Shown: one piece after another, positions 1 to 6,925 of the stretch
Numbering within the stretch: the first letter of the stretch is position 1
How the letters are laid out: each line of letters starts with the position of its first letter
Assembly (NCBI GenBank): GCA_002393575.1
Contig: DGSN01000014.1
Location: forward strand, 1-10,563
DNA from: Prevotellaceae bacterium UBA4361
GTDB taxonomy: Bacteria; Bacteroidota; Bacteroidia; Bacteroidales; Bacteroidaceae
Length of the DNA stretch: 10,563 nucleotides
Direction of reading: 5' to 3'
Notes under the pieces: generated by a model
Databases searched by the model: none
Seen by the model: the letters and a program-made list of their open reading frames with translations, nothing else
What the model was told of the DNA's origin: nothing
Made by a program: the position numbers and the translations under genes

Positions 1-155
1 GCTATCCAGTTTGTCTTTCAACTTTTAGTAATCATTAAAAAATAAGTTGGTACGTTTTTTTTAGGAAAGAAATTAAAATAATTAGAATAATTTTTTCAGA
101 AATAAATGTTTTTTTGTTTTAAACAACACCTAATTTTTGGAGTAATTATGATAAC
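1..155. other. AT-rich stretch with no recognised gene
   Basis: This stretch is very AT-rich, with long T and A runs, and holds no open frame of note. I see no clear promoter match, hairpin or tRNA-like fold. It leads directly into the palindromic element that begins at 156. It could be the 3' flank of a gene outside the window, but nothing in the sequence shows this. Confidence 0.5.
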
Positions 156-423
156 TAAACTTTCCCATCATATTGGGATAGCGTAACCCTCTGACGCTTA
201 AAGCGTCATCGCTCAGTAACCGTAGGTCGGAACGACCTGCAGTTGGAGTGTATTAGGGCAAGATGCACTCTGAAGGAGTGCCCCAACAGCCACAGATGGG
301 CGACTCTTTCAGAGTCGATTGAGCGAGCACACAGCTATCCGGGGGTGCTTTGCACCCTCGGTTACTGAGCGGTGACGCTTTCAGCGTCTTCTGATACAAT
401 TATTCAAAGGATGGGAAAGTTTA
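156..423. repeat. Dyad-symmetric palindromic element with six triloop hairpins
   Basis: The ends are perfect 14-bp inverted repeats (156-169 TAAACTTTCCCATC against 410-423). Inside them, 193-222 and 359-388 are inverted copies matching at 28 of 30 bases. Six small hairpins lie within: 193-207, 224-238, 265-281, 301-317, 343-357 and 374-388. Each has a 6-7 bp stem and a three-base loop (TAA, GAA, GAA, TTC, TTT, TTC; the third stem needs one T-G pair). Stem sequences mostly differ, but loop size and spacing are kept: start-to-start distances are 31, 41, 36, 42 and 31, symmetric about roughly position 290. There is no coding frame of note. It could be a MITE-like non-autonomous element or a structured RNA. 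It sits just upstream of the promoter of the broken kilA-N gene. I cannot name the family. Confidence 0.8.
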
Positions 424-481
424 ATTACAATACTTTTGAGTGAACTTTCTCTCTTTTTTCTTTCGTCTCATGTTTTTGTGC

Positions 482-489
482 TATCTTTG
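482..489 (+). promoter_or_regulatory. Bacteroidota -7 promoter box (TATCTTTG)
   Basis: TATCTTTG matches the Bacteroidota primary-sigma -7 consensus TAnnTTTG exactly and lies 24 bases upstream of the ATG at 514. No good -33 TTG is seen at the usual 19-21 base spacing, although the upstream region is T-rich. It would drive the kilA-N remnant with a very short leader. Confidence 0.6.
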
Positions 490-513
490 TAAACATTTAC
501 ATTGAATGAACCT

Positions 514-922
514 ATGGCAAAGAAAAACGAGATTATCGTCAAAGAAGTTGTGATTAAGACTATGACAAAAGACGGTGTTGACTATATTTGTATTACAGAT
601 ATTGCTCGACAGAAGAATGTAGTTGATCCCAATGGCGTGATAGGTAATTGGATGAGAAATCGCAATACGGTCGAGTTTCTTGGAATATGGGAAACTCTTC
701 ATAACCCCGATTTTAACCCCCTCGAATTCGAGGGGTTTAGAAAGGAAGCAGGCTTAAACGCTTTCACCCTTTCTCCCACTCGTTGGATTGAGGCTACAAA
801 TGCCATAGGTGCTCATCAACGACGGTATTCCCCAGAGCGAAAGGCTTGTGAAACTCAACCAGATTGCTATTCAGCAGATGCGTGTATTGGAGGGAGGTGA
901 TAATGGGGAACTGTTAAAGTGA
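514..922 (+). pseudogene. KilA-N domain protein gene, internally deleted and frameshifted
   Basis: From ATG 514 the frame encodes about 99 residues (MAKKNEIIVKEV onward, including VDYICITDIARQKN, then NGVIGNWMRNRNT and EFLGIW) that resemble the N-terminal KilA-N DNA-binding domain of a common Bacteroidota protein family. After the residues ATNAIG (about 808) the frame turns into a nonsense tail and stops at 898-900. In the next frame, codons 809-922 read VLINDGIPQSERLVKLNQIA, then QQMRVLE, and end GELLK, which looks like the family's usual C-terminus. The simplest reading is one out-of-frame deletion at about 808-812 that removed the middle of the gene. Full-length relatives, from memory, are around 275 residues, so roughly 140 codons would be missing. 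A truncated 128-residue product could still be made. An upstream in-frame TTG at 502 is a less likely start. Confidence 0.8.
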
Positions 923-955
923 AAGGCTTTTGTGACAGATAGGCTATATGCAAAA

Positions 956-2017
956 TCAGTCGTTACTAAGCGCGGAATCGATGTTGCGCTTGAGTCCTGC
1001 GTATTTTGCGCGTTTCACTGCTGACCCTTTGAACAGGCGGCGGTAGTCCTCTTCGCTGAGGTTTTTCCAGTCGTCGGGTGTCATGCTGAGGAATTCTTCG
1101 GAGGGGGAGAACTCGTCGATTTCGGTGGCTTGCGCAAAGCGGTTGTGTGGGCAGCAGAGCTGGCAGCGGTCGCAGCCGTAGATGTAGTTGCCCATGACTT
1201 GTGCTTCGGCTTGGGGAATGGCATTGCGGTTCTCGATGGTGAGGTAGGAGAGGCAACGGTTAGCATCCAGTCCGTTCGTGCTGAGTGCGCCTGTGGGACA
1301 TGCTTGCAGACAGTTCTCGCATGTTCCGCAGTGGTTAGGCATCGGGGTGTTGTAGGTGTCGAAGGTGGCAGTGGTGATGATTTCGCCGAGGAAGAAGAAA
1401 CTGCCTGCATGGGGGATGATGAGGTTGGTGTTCTTCCCTATCCATCCCAACCCTGCTTGGCAAGCCCAATAGCGGTCGAGCATGGGAACAGTGTCGCAAC
1501 AGATTTTATGCTCGCCTGGGAGCAATGCTGCCAGTTGCTGAAGCTTGTCTTTCATCACTTCGTGGTAGTCCTTGCCGTAGGCGTAATAGGCGAATTGCAG
1601 TTGGTGGTCTGCCAAGCGTTCCTTGGGAAAATAGTTGAGTGCCACGACGATGATGCTTTTTGCTCCTGGCAGTAAAAGACGTGGGTCGAGGCGTTTCTCC
1701 TCATAGTTTTCCATGTATTGCATTGCAGCGTTTTTCCCCGTCTGTATCCAATCACGAAAGGCTTGCGCGTTCTTCTCATCTACCTTGTCGGCACGGGCGA
1801 TGCCACAAGCAGAGAAGCCTAAGTTGAATGAAGAATGAAGAATGAAGAATGAAGAATGGTCGCTTCGCTTAAATGAAGAATGGTCGCTGCGCTTAAATGA
1901 AGAATGAAGAATGGTCGCTTCGCTTCCGAATGAAGAATGAATTTCACCTTGCTCATGGGAAGGGTAATTTTCATTCTTCATTCTACATTCTTCATTCTTC
2001 ATTTCATTATTCTTCAT
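956..2017 (-). CDS. queG: Epoxyqueuosine reductase QueG with repeat-derived N-terminus
   Basis: QueG is a cobalamin- and iron-sulfur-dependent cytosolic enzyme that reduces epoxyqueuosine to queuosine in tRNA anticodon loops. Family homology begins at residue 65 (NLGFSACGIA). The conserved Asp lies in CCDTVPMLDR (Asp175), followed by AGLGWIGKNT. Two [4Fe-4S] cysteine sets are intact: C230, C233, C236, C240 (CGTCENCLQACP) and C255, C282, C285, C289 (GCDRCQLCCPHN). The C-terminal GSAVKRAKYAGLKRNI is typical of short Bacteroidota QueG, which lacks the HEAT-like tail of E. coli QueG. Residues 1-64 are His/Ser/Phe-rich and wholly encoded by GAATGAA iterons. They stand in place of the usual short N-terminal helix. 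In-frame ATGs exist only inside the repeat (2017, 2002, 1981), so the true start is uncertain. It is the third gene of the minus-strand cluster, 18 bases after the deacetylase stop. Confidence 0.93.
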   Translation of the reverse strand: MKNNEMKNEECRMKNENYPSHEQGEIHSSFGSEATILHSSFKRSDHSSFKRSDHSSFFILHSSFNLGFSACGIARADKVDEKNAQAFRDWIQTGKNAAMQYMENYEEKRLDPRLLLPGAKSIIVVALNYFPKERLADHQLQFAYYAYGKDYHEVMKDKLQQLAALLPGEHKICCDTVPMLDRYWACQAGLGWIGKNTNLIIPHAGSFFFLGEIITTATFDTYNTPMPNHCGTCENCLQACPTGALSTNGLDANRCLSYLTIENRNAIPQAEAQVMGNYIYGCDRCQLCCPHNRFAQATEIDEFSPSEEFLSMTPDDWKNLSEEDYRRLFKGSAVKRAKYAGLKRNIDSALSND

Positions 2018-2041
2018 TCTTCATTTCATTATTCTTCATTT
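1826..2041. repeat. GAATGAA 7-bp iteron cluster in inverted halves, overlapping queG 5' end
   Basis: Four perfect tandem GAATGAA units occupy 1826-1853, followed by three copies of GGTCGCTTCGCTT (1858, 1882, 1913; spacing 24 and 31 = 24+7) separated by further units. From about 1970 to 2041 the same word runs in the opposite orientation (TTCATTC) with ATT spacers. The halves pair: 1928-1941 and 1970-1983 form a perfect 14-bp stem around a 28-base centre. On the minus strand three 7-bp units equal seven codons (ILHSSFF), so the frame stays open through queG. The left edge abuts conserved queG sequence and the right edge contains the deacetylase stop codon (2036-2038). Confidence 0.9.
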
Positions 2042-2674
2042 CAGATGTCTGCTCCATTGTTGGTTCTCATCGAAAATCTTGAACTCGTAGCCTTGGTCGC
2101 GAAGCCATTCAAGGCTGCGTGGGAGAGCCGTTTGGAGTTTGTCGATGCTCTTCAGCGAGTCGTGGAATGTGATGATGGAACCGTTGCGGGCATAGTTTTT
2201 CACGTTTTCGAACACCTCGTCGGCATTGAGTCGCTTGGAGTAGTCGCGCGTCACGAGGTCCCACATCACGATGGTGAAGTGGTGGCGCATCTTGATGTAT
2301 TGTGCGTTGCGCATCCATCCGTGAGGTGGTCTGAAGAGTTTCGACTGGATGAGGCGGTCGGCTTTGTGTACGTTCCATACGTATTTGCTGGAACGCATCA
2401 GCCAAGTGATGTGGTTGTAGGTGTGGTTGCCCACACGGTGCCCACGTCGCTTCACCTCTTCGAAGAGTTCGGGATACTTCCTCACGTTGTCGCCCACCAT
2501 GAAGAAGGTTGCCTTCACTCCGTATCGGTCGAGTGTGTCAAGAATCCAAGGTGTAGCTTCGGGAATAGGACCATCGTCGAAAGTGATATACACCGCTTTC
2601 TCCTTCGGGTTCATTCGCCAGATGGCACTGGGATAGAGCCATCGTAGCCACTTGCTTGGTTGTTCTATTATCAT
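2036..2674 (-). CDS. NodB-type polysaccharide deacetylase (CE4 family)
   Basis: This is a metal-dependent deacetylase-fold protein of 212 residues from ATG 2674. The canonical CE4 motifs appear in order: TFDDGP (catalytic and metal Asp33/Asp34), GNHTYNH (metal His84/His88), RPPHG, a MWDLVTRDY segment, and ITFHDS near the C-terminus. The family removes acetyl groups from N-acetylated sugars such as peptidoglycan or other glycans; the actual substrate cannot be read from the sequence. No signal peptide is visible, so a cytosolic or inner-membrane-facing site is suggested. An upstream in-frame ATG (2707) would add 11 residues encoded by the GGTCAAA repeat (MTFSFDFLFLT) and is rejected. The stop TGA lies in the first unit of the downstream GAATGAA repeat. 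The gene lies 84 bases after the GT117 gene and immediately before queG. Confidence 0.9.
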   Translation of the reverse strand: MIIEQPSKWLRWLYPSAIWRMNPKEKAVYITFDDGPIPEATPWILDTLDRYGVKATFFMVGDNVRKYPELFEEVKRRGHRVGNHTYNHITWLMRSSKYVWNVHKADRLIQSKLFRPPHGWMRNAQYIKMRHHFTIVMWDLVTRDYSKRLNADEVFENVKNYARNGSIITFHDSLKSIDKLQTALPRSLEWLRDQGYEFKIFDENQQWSRHLK

Positions 2675-2687
2675 AGTTAAAAATAAG

Positions 2688-2732
2688 AAGTCAAAAGAAA
2701 AGGTCAAAAGTCAAAGGCGACTTTTGACCTTT
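2688..2732 (-). terminator. Possible intrinsic terminator or attenuator between GT117 and deacetylase genes
   Basis: In the minus-strand transcript the 14-bp stem (2732-2719 with 2712-2699) is followed by a U-rich run, TTTTCTTTT. This resembles an intrinsic terminator, though the stem has only modest GC content. It could reduce transcription into the deacetylase and queG genes. It could equally be a by-product of the iteron array or protect the upstream mRNA 3' end. Confidence 0.4.
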
Positions 2733-2750
2733 GACCTCTGACCTTTGACT
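2690..2750. repeat. GGTCAAA/CTTTGAC 7-bp iterons forming a hairpin
   Basis: GTCAAAA-type units occur at 2690, 2703 and 2710. The inverted word CTTTTGAC or CTTTGAC/CTCTGAC occurs at 2721, 2729, 2736 and 2743, the last three at exact 7-bp spacing. 2699-2712 and 2719-2732 form a perfect 14-bp stem around a 6-base loop. The patch fills most of the gap between the GT117 stop and the deacetylase start. Confidence 0.88.
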
Positions 2751-2758
2751 TAATGGAG

Positions 2759-5700
2759 TTATCTCAGTTTGATTCCAAGACGTTCGCAGCGTTGAGCGAA
2801 AGGCATGTAGAAGCCCTGCAACAGGTTGTCCAGGTTTTCAGCCTTCTTGGCAAAAGCCTTCTTCTCTTGTTCGGAATAATCAAGATTCTCGCTGGCTTCT
2901 CTGTATGCGCTCTCAATGTCTGCCAAGACGGTAATCTGCGTGTAGATGTCGATGTAGTTGCTCTTGAAATGAGCATCGCCCAACGATTCATACCAGTTGA
3001 TGTATTCCGTCGCCTTCTTTGTCAACGCGTCCATGATTTTCTCTGCCTTGTCAGCCTTTTTGTTGACCAAGTAAGCGTTCACGATGTCCATCGAACCGCT
3101 TGAGTAGTCGTGAGGCACGTTGTAGGCAGGAATTTCCTTTTCGCACTTCTCTGTGGCTGCAAGCGCCTTGTCGAGCTTGCCCTCGTTGACCAACTGGCGA
3201 ATGAGTACGCCGAACCAACGACGCTGAGTGTAGCACATGCGCATGGTGGTTTCGTCGATGTAGAGTCCTGGTTGCGACAAGTTGCCATACTTGTAGCGGT
3301 TGACCATATTGTCGAACATCTTGTCGGTGTCGGCAACTGTGTTCTGCACGCTGTTCTTCTCGTAGGAATATGGCGTGAAACGCCAAGCGATACCTTCCTG
3401 GAGGAAGTGCTTGTAGAGCAAGTTGTAGTTGCTTGGTCCCACGGTGGTTGACATGTAGAGTGGACGAGAGAAGTTGCTGTTCGCAATCATTTCGAGCATC
3501 ATCATGTAGCTCTTATAGACGCGTCCGCTCTCCGAAGTCTTGTTGCCCCAACGGTCGCAAGTTGTCACGTCAATCCACATCTTGCTTGGGATGTATTCGT
3601 TGCCCTCTGCGTCCTTCTCCAACTGCATACCCGATTTGCGCACAGCCTCCTTGTCCACGTTCACGTAGAGCGAGTCGGAAGGTAGGCAGGATGGCAAACC
3701 GTCCACGAATTCCTTGTAATCTTGAGGAATGCCTTTCTTGAGCACGAACTTCTGGATGGCGTTCGAGAGTTCGAATGGTTCTTTGCCCCAAATCTGAACG
3801 GCTGTTACAGAATCCTCTGCGTAAATCATGCGAACGAATTCCTTCATCGAAATCTGCTGACCGCCGTAGGTGATGGAAGGGTTCACGTCGGTTGCCTCGT
3901 TGCTGCCCGTCGTGTAGTCGATGCGTGCCCAACTGATTGGCAGTGGTGACGACTGTCCTTCTCCCTCGAAGGCTGGACGCTTCATCTGGTCGATGTACCA
4001 GTCCGTCTGCAAGTACGAGAGGTTGCAGACGCGCACGTCGGTGCGCTTGCCTTCTGTGTCCTCGTTGTACCAGAGAGGGAAGGTGTCGTTGTCGCCGTTC
4101 GTGAAAATCACACCGTCGTGAGGCACCGTTTCCAAGTAGTCGAGACCGAAGTCACGGCAGATGTAGCGGTCGGAGCGGTCGTGGTCGTCCCATGTCTGGC
4201 TCACCATCTGTGCAGGCACTGCAATGGCAGGAACAAGCGAAATGAGCGATGCACAAAGCTGTGCGTTCTTCGTTGACATCGACTTGAATGCGCGAGTCAG
4301 CCAGTCGTAGATGGCAGTCACACCCAGTCCGCACCACATGGCAAACGCATAGAACGAACCCGCGTAGGCATAGTCGCGTTCACGAGGCTGGTTAGGAGTC
4401 TGGTTCAGATAGATGACGATGGCGATACCTGTCATGAAGAAAAGGAAGAACACCACCCAGAACTGCTGGATGCCACGAGAGCCGCGGAATGCTTGCCAGA
4501 AGAAGCCGAGCAAACCGAGAATGAGAGGCAGACAGTAGAACACGTTGTGTCCCTTGTTCTCCTGCAAGTCGCTTGGCAACTGACTCTGGTCGCCCAGGCG
4601 TGCATTGTCTATAGCGGAGAATCCCGACAACCAGTTGCCATGCTCCAGTTCGCCGTTGCCCTGGATGTCGTTCTGACGGCCGGCGAAGTTCCACATGAAG
4701 TAACGCCAGTACATGAAGTTGAGCTGATAGCTGAAGAAGAACTTCATGTTGTCAGCCTGCGTAGGAATCTTCACGCTTCCGCCCTGAGCATATTCGTAAG
4801 GCACATTCTTGCCTTCCACGCCGCCCAGCCATTGCTCGTAGAGCTGCTTGTGCTTGTCGCTGTAGATGCGAGGGAAAAGCATGCACTGGTTGCTTGGATA
4901 CACATATTCAAACTTCTCGTTCGCAACCACGTACTGGTCCTTCTCGTCGGCACTTGCCTTTTCCTTCTGCTGATAAATCTTGGCACCCTTCTTCGTGTTG
5001 TAAATCAGGCGGCCCTGACCGTCCTCCACCACCTCTGGAACCGAGTTGTAGGTCTGTCCGTAGAAGAGTGGACGGTCGCCATATTGCTCACGACCGAGAT
5101 ACTCGCCCAGCGTGAACACGTCCTCAGGCGAGTTCTGGTCCATTGGAGGGTTGGCGCAAGAGCGAATCACGATGACAGCATAGCTGCTGTAGCCCACAGT
5201 GATGAGAGCCATGCAGAGCAGAGCCGTGTTGAGCAGACGAGGAGTGACATGCTGCTTAAACAAGGTCAAGAGCACACCGATGATGGCCAAAACCACCACA
5301 CCAATCAGCGCGCTCGTGAAGCCGTGTCCGTAGAACGGAATACCGAGCAATGCCACGCTGAGCAGGAACGACAAGTTCATCCTCACCCTGCTTGTGTGCT
5401 GGGTTGTTTCGTAGAGAGCCCAGATGAGGCAAGCGGACATCAGCACCAAGTAGATGTAGAGACCCGTGTTGAAGCTCATGCCGAGTGTGTTCACGAAGAA
5501 CAACTCAAACCAGCCACCCACCTTCACGATGCCAGGCACGATACCGTAAAGCACGGCAGCCACGATGACTACCGACACACTCAGCACCAGCAGCGAGCCT
5601 CTGAGGTCGGGGTTCTTGCTGCGCTTGTAGTAGTAAACCAGCACGATGGCAGGAATACAAAGGAGGTTCAGCAAGTGGACACCAATCGACAAGCCCACGA

Positions 5701-6247
5701 GATAAGCAATGAGCACCAGCCAGCGGTCACTGCCAGGCACGTCGGCATTGTCCTCCCATTTCAGAATCAGCCAGAACACCAGTGCGGTGATGAACGACGA
5801 GAAAGCATACACCTCGCCTTCCACAGCCGAGAACCAGAATGTGTCGCTCCACGTGTAGATGAGCGCACCGCCGATGCCAGCACCCATGATGGCAATCATC
5901 TTGCCCACAGGCACATTGGCATTGTCCTTGCAAAGCAGTTTCTTTGCCAAATGAGTGATACTCCAGAAGAGGAACAAGATACAGCCCGCACTGAGCAGAG
6001 CCGACATCGTGTTAATCATCTTGGCTATCTGGGTGCTGTCGCTTGCGAAGAGCGTGAACAACTTGCCAAAAAGCATGAAGAATGGTGCGCCAGGCGGATG
6101 TCCCACCTCCAGCTTTTCTGCCGTGGTGATGAATTCAGGACAATCCCAAAAGCTTGCTGTCGGCTCTATTGTCGAGCAATAGGTGAAAGCAGCAATGGCA
6201 AAAACGACCCAACCTGTCAGGTCGTTTACGATTTTGTAGGTTTTCAT
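2759..6247 (-). CDS. DUF2723 / GT117-family multipass membrane glycosyltransferase
   Basis: This 1162-residue protein has an N-terminal half with many hydrophobic segments, including helices near residues 12-24, 80-110 and 170-340, and a soluble C-terminal half. The hallmark lies near the N-terminus: SFWDCPEFITTAEKLEVGHP, with Asp35 and Glu38 followed by HPPG (50-53), as expected of a GT-C-type active-site loop. A second conserved block reads NQPRERDYAYAGSFYAFA, then a DNDTFPLWY segment. The C-terminal ~200 residues look helical and TPR-like. DUF2723 proteins are widespread in Bacteroidota, and the human homologue TMEM260 is a protein O-mannosyltransferase (GT117). By family knowledge this protein likely moves a sugar from a lipid carrier to periplasmic proteins; donor and acceptor here are unknown. 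It is the first gene of the minus-strand cluster, with a strong promoter at 6331-6360. Confidence 0.88.
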   Translation of the reverse strand: MKTYKIVNDLTGWVVFAIAAFTYCSTIEPTASFWDCPEFITTAEKLEVGHPPGAPFFMLFGKLFTLFASDSTQIAKMINTMSALLSAGCILFLFWSITHLAKKLLCKDNANVPVGKMIAIMGAGIGGALIYTWSDTFWFSAVEGEVYAFSSFITALVFWLILKWEDNADVPGSDRWLVLIAYLVGLSIGVHLLNLLCIPAIVLVYYYKRSKNPDLRGSLLVLSVSVVIVAAVLYGIVPGIVKVGGWFELFFVNTLGMSFNTGLYIYLVLMSACLIWALYETTQHTSRVRMNLSFLLSVALLGIPFYGHGFTSALIGVVVLAIIGVLLTLFKQHVTPRLLNTALLCMALITVGYSSYAVIVIRSCANPPMDQNSPEDVFTLGEYLGREQYGDRPLFYGQTYNSVPEVVEDGQGRLIYNTKKGAKIYQQKEKASADEKDQYVVANEKFEYVYPSNQCMLFPRIYSDKHKQLYEQWLGGVEGKNVPYEYAQGGSVKIPTQADNMKFFFSYQLNFMYWRYFMWNFAGRQNDIQGNGELEHGNWLSGFSAIDNARLGDQSQLPSDLQENKGHNVFYCLPLILGLLGFFWQAFRGSRGIQQFWVVFFLFFMTGIAIVIYLNQTPNQPRERDYAYAGSFYAFAMWCGLGVTAIYDWLTRAFKSMSTKNAQLCASLISLVPAIAVPAQMVSQTWDDHDRSDRYICRDFGLDYLETVPHDGVIFTNGDNDTFPLWYNEDTEGKRTDVRVCNLSYLQTDWYIDQMKRPAFEGEGQSSPLPISWARIDYTTGSNEATDVNPSITYGGQQISMKEFVRMIYAEDSVTAVQIWGKEPFELSNAIQKFVLKKGIPQDYKEFVDGLPSCLPSDSLYVNVDKEAVRKSGMQLEKDAEGNEYIPSKMWIDVTTCDRWGNKTSESGRVYKSYMMMLEMIANSNFSRPLYMSTTVGPSNYNLLYKHFLQEGIAWRFTPYSYEKNSVQNTVADTDKMFDNMVNRYKYGNLSQPGLYIDETTMRMCYTQRRWFGVLIRQLVNEGKLDKALAATEKCEKEIPAYNVPHDYSSGSMDIVNAYLVNKKADKAEKIMDALTKKATEYINWYESLGDAHFKSNYIDIYTQITVLADIESAYREASENLDYSEQEKKAFAKKAENLDNLLQGFYMPFAQRCERLGIKLR

Positions 6248-6330
6248 CCGTTTATGTAAAAAAGTGGTTTAATATTACTCACACAACAATTCGGAAGACT
6301 GGAAGACCAGTTTTCACCAAAATTAGACTG

Positions 6331-6360
6331 CAAAGATAGTGTAAACCACGCGGAGGACAA
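6331..6360 (-). promoter_or_regulatory. Promoter of the GT117-deacetylase-queG cluster
   Basis: On the minus strand TTG (6360-6358) and TATCTTTG (6338-6331) are separated by 19 bases. This matches the Bacteroidota -33/-7 promoter (TTG, 19-21 bases, TAnnTTTG) in both boxes and is the best promoter in the window. The leader to ATG 6247 would be roughly 75 bases and contains a weak 5-bp hairpin (6298-6311). Confidence 0.75.
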
Positions 6361-6411
6361 AGTTTTTAAACTTTTTTATGGTTCTCATTCCCTTATTTTC
6401 CTCTTTTTCAC

Positions 6412-6419
6412 TAATTTTG
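6412..6419 (+). promoter_or_regulatory. Bacteroidota -7 box (TAATTTTG) for the thioesterase pair
   Basis: TAATTTTG fits TAnnTTTG exactly and lies about 100 bases before ATG 6521. No convincing -33 box is seen at standard spacing. It is divergent to the GT117 promoter, with the two -7 boxes about 75 bases apart. The resulting leader would include the ACTCATAA iterons. Confidence 0.5.
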
Positions 6420-6471
6420 CCCCCTCAATTCTTACATAAAACTAAAAATTAAAAATTGCTATCCAGCGAAA

Positions 6472-6511
6472 ACTCACAAACTCATAAACTTATAAACTCA
6501 AGAACTTAATT
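6472..6511. repeat. ACTCATAA-type 8-bp iterons in the thioesterase leader
   Basis: Five consecutive 8-base units are seen: ACTCACAA, ACTCATAA, ACTTATAA, ACTCAAGA and ACTTAATT, ending 9 bases before ATG 6521. All are in the same orientation and no hairpin forms. They lie between the -7 box and the start codon, so they would be part of the mRNA leader. Confidence 0.75.
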
Positions 6512-6520
6512 TTGATTCTC

Positions 6521-6925
6521 ATGGCCAATTACATCTACGAACTCGAAATGAAGGTGCGTGACTACGAATGCGACCTACAAGGCATTGTCAACAACGCCAA
6601 CTACCAGCACTACATCGAGCATACCCGTCACGAATTTCTCCTTGCCCACAACATCAGCTTCGCCGAGCTCCATCAGCGAGGCATCGACTGCGTGGTGGCA
6701 CGACTCACCATGCAATTCAAGGTTCCTCTCAAGAGTGGTGACGAATTCATCTCCAAACTCTGGATTAAGAAAGACGGTGTCAAGTACGTTTTCATGCAGG
6801 ACATTTTCCGCAAGTCCGACAACAAAATCGTGGTTCGTGCCCAAGTCGATACAGTCTGCATCATCAACGGCCGTCTCTCCGATTCTGACGAACTCAACGA
6901 GACTTTTTCCCCTTTTTTCCAATAA
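6521..6925 (+). CDS. Single-hotdog acyl-CoA thioesterase (YbgC/FadM-like, 4HBT)
   Basis: This 134-residue protein is the normal size for a 4-hydroxybenzoyl-CoA-type hotdog thioesterase, which cleaves acyl-thioesters of CoA or ACP in the cytosol as an oligomer. The active-site region VRDYECDLQGIVNNANYQHY corresponds to the family's DxDxxGVVxxxxY motif, with Asp18 the likely catalytic acid. The remaining beta-sheet pattern (TMQFKVPLKSGDEF, KDGVKYVFMQDIF) also fits. ATG 6521 was chosen because it puts the first strand (YIYELEMKVRDY) at the N-terminus; an in-frame TTG at 6512 would add MIL. No ribosome binding site is seen. The gene is followed directly by the acyl-ACP thioesterase gene, pointing to a shared role in acyl release or quality control. 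The acyl substrate is unknown. Confidence 0.88.
   Translation: MANYIYELEMKVRDYECDLQGIVNNANYQHYIEHTRHEFLLAHNISFAELHQRGIDCVVARLTMQFKVPLKSGDEFISKLWIKKDGVKYVFMQDIFRKSDNKIVVRAQVDTVCIINGRLSDSDELNETFSPFFQ

Noticed and set aside
1..9. GCTATCCAG at the window start, repeated at 6458-6466
   Set aside because: A 9-base match within 10 kb is close to chance level and the flanks do not match. It might mark another dispersed repeat, but the evidence is too thin.
481..702. 73-codon minus-strand frame
   Set aside because: It overlaps the promoter and N-terminus of the kilA-N remnant in antisense and shows no recognisable feature.
1826..2041. CRISPR array
   Set aside because: Units are only 7 and 24 bp, are contiguous or irregular, occur in both orientations, and there are no unique ~30-bp spacers or cas genes.
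1937..2647. 236-codon plus-strand frame starting in the GAATGAA repeat
   Set aside because: It starts in repeat sequence and then runs antisense to the deacetylase gene, whose CE4 motifs are unmistakable.
2675..2707. N-terminal extension MTFSFDFLFLT of the deacetylase
   Set aside because: It is encoded by the GGTCAAA repeat and A-rich leader. ATG 2674 gives a normal family start.
4493..6259. 588-codon open frame on the plus strand
   Set aside because: It lies entirely antisense to the conserved GT117 gene. Its composition (His/Val/Glu-rich, no recognisable motif) is typical of the reverse complement of a biased coding sequence.
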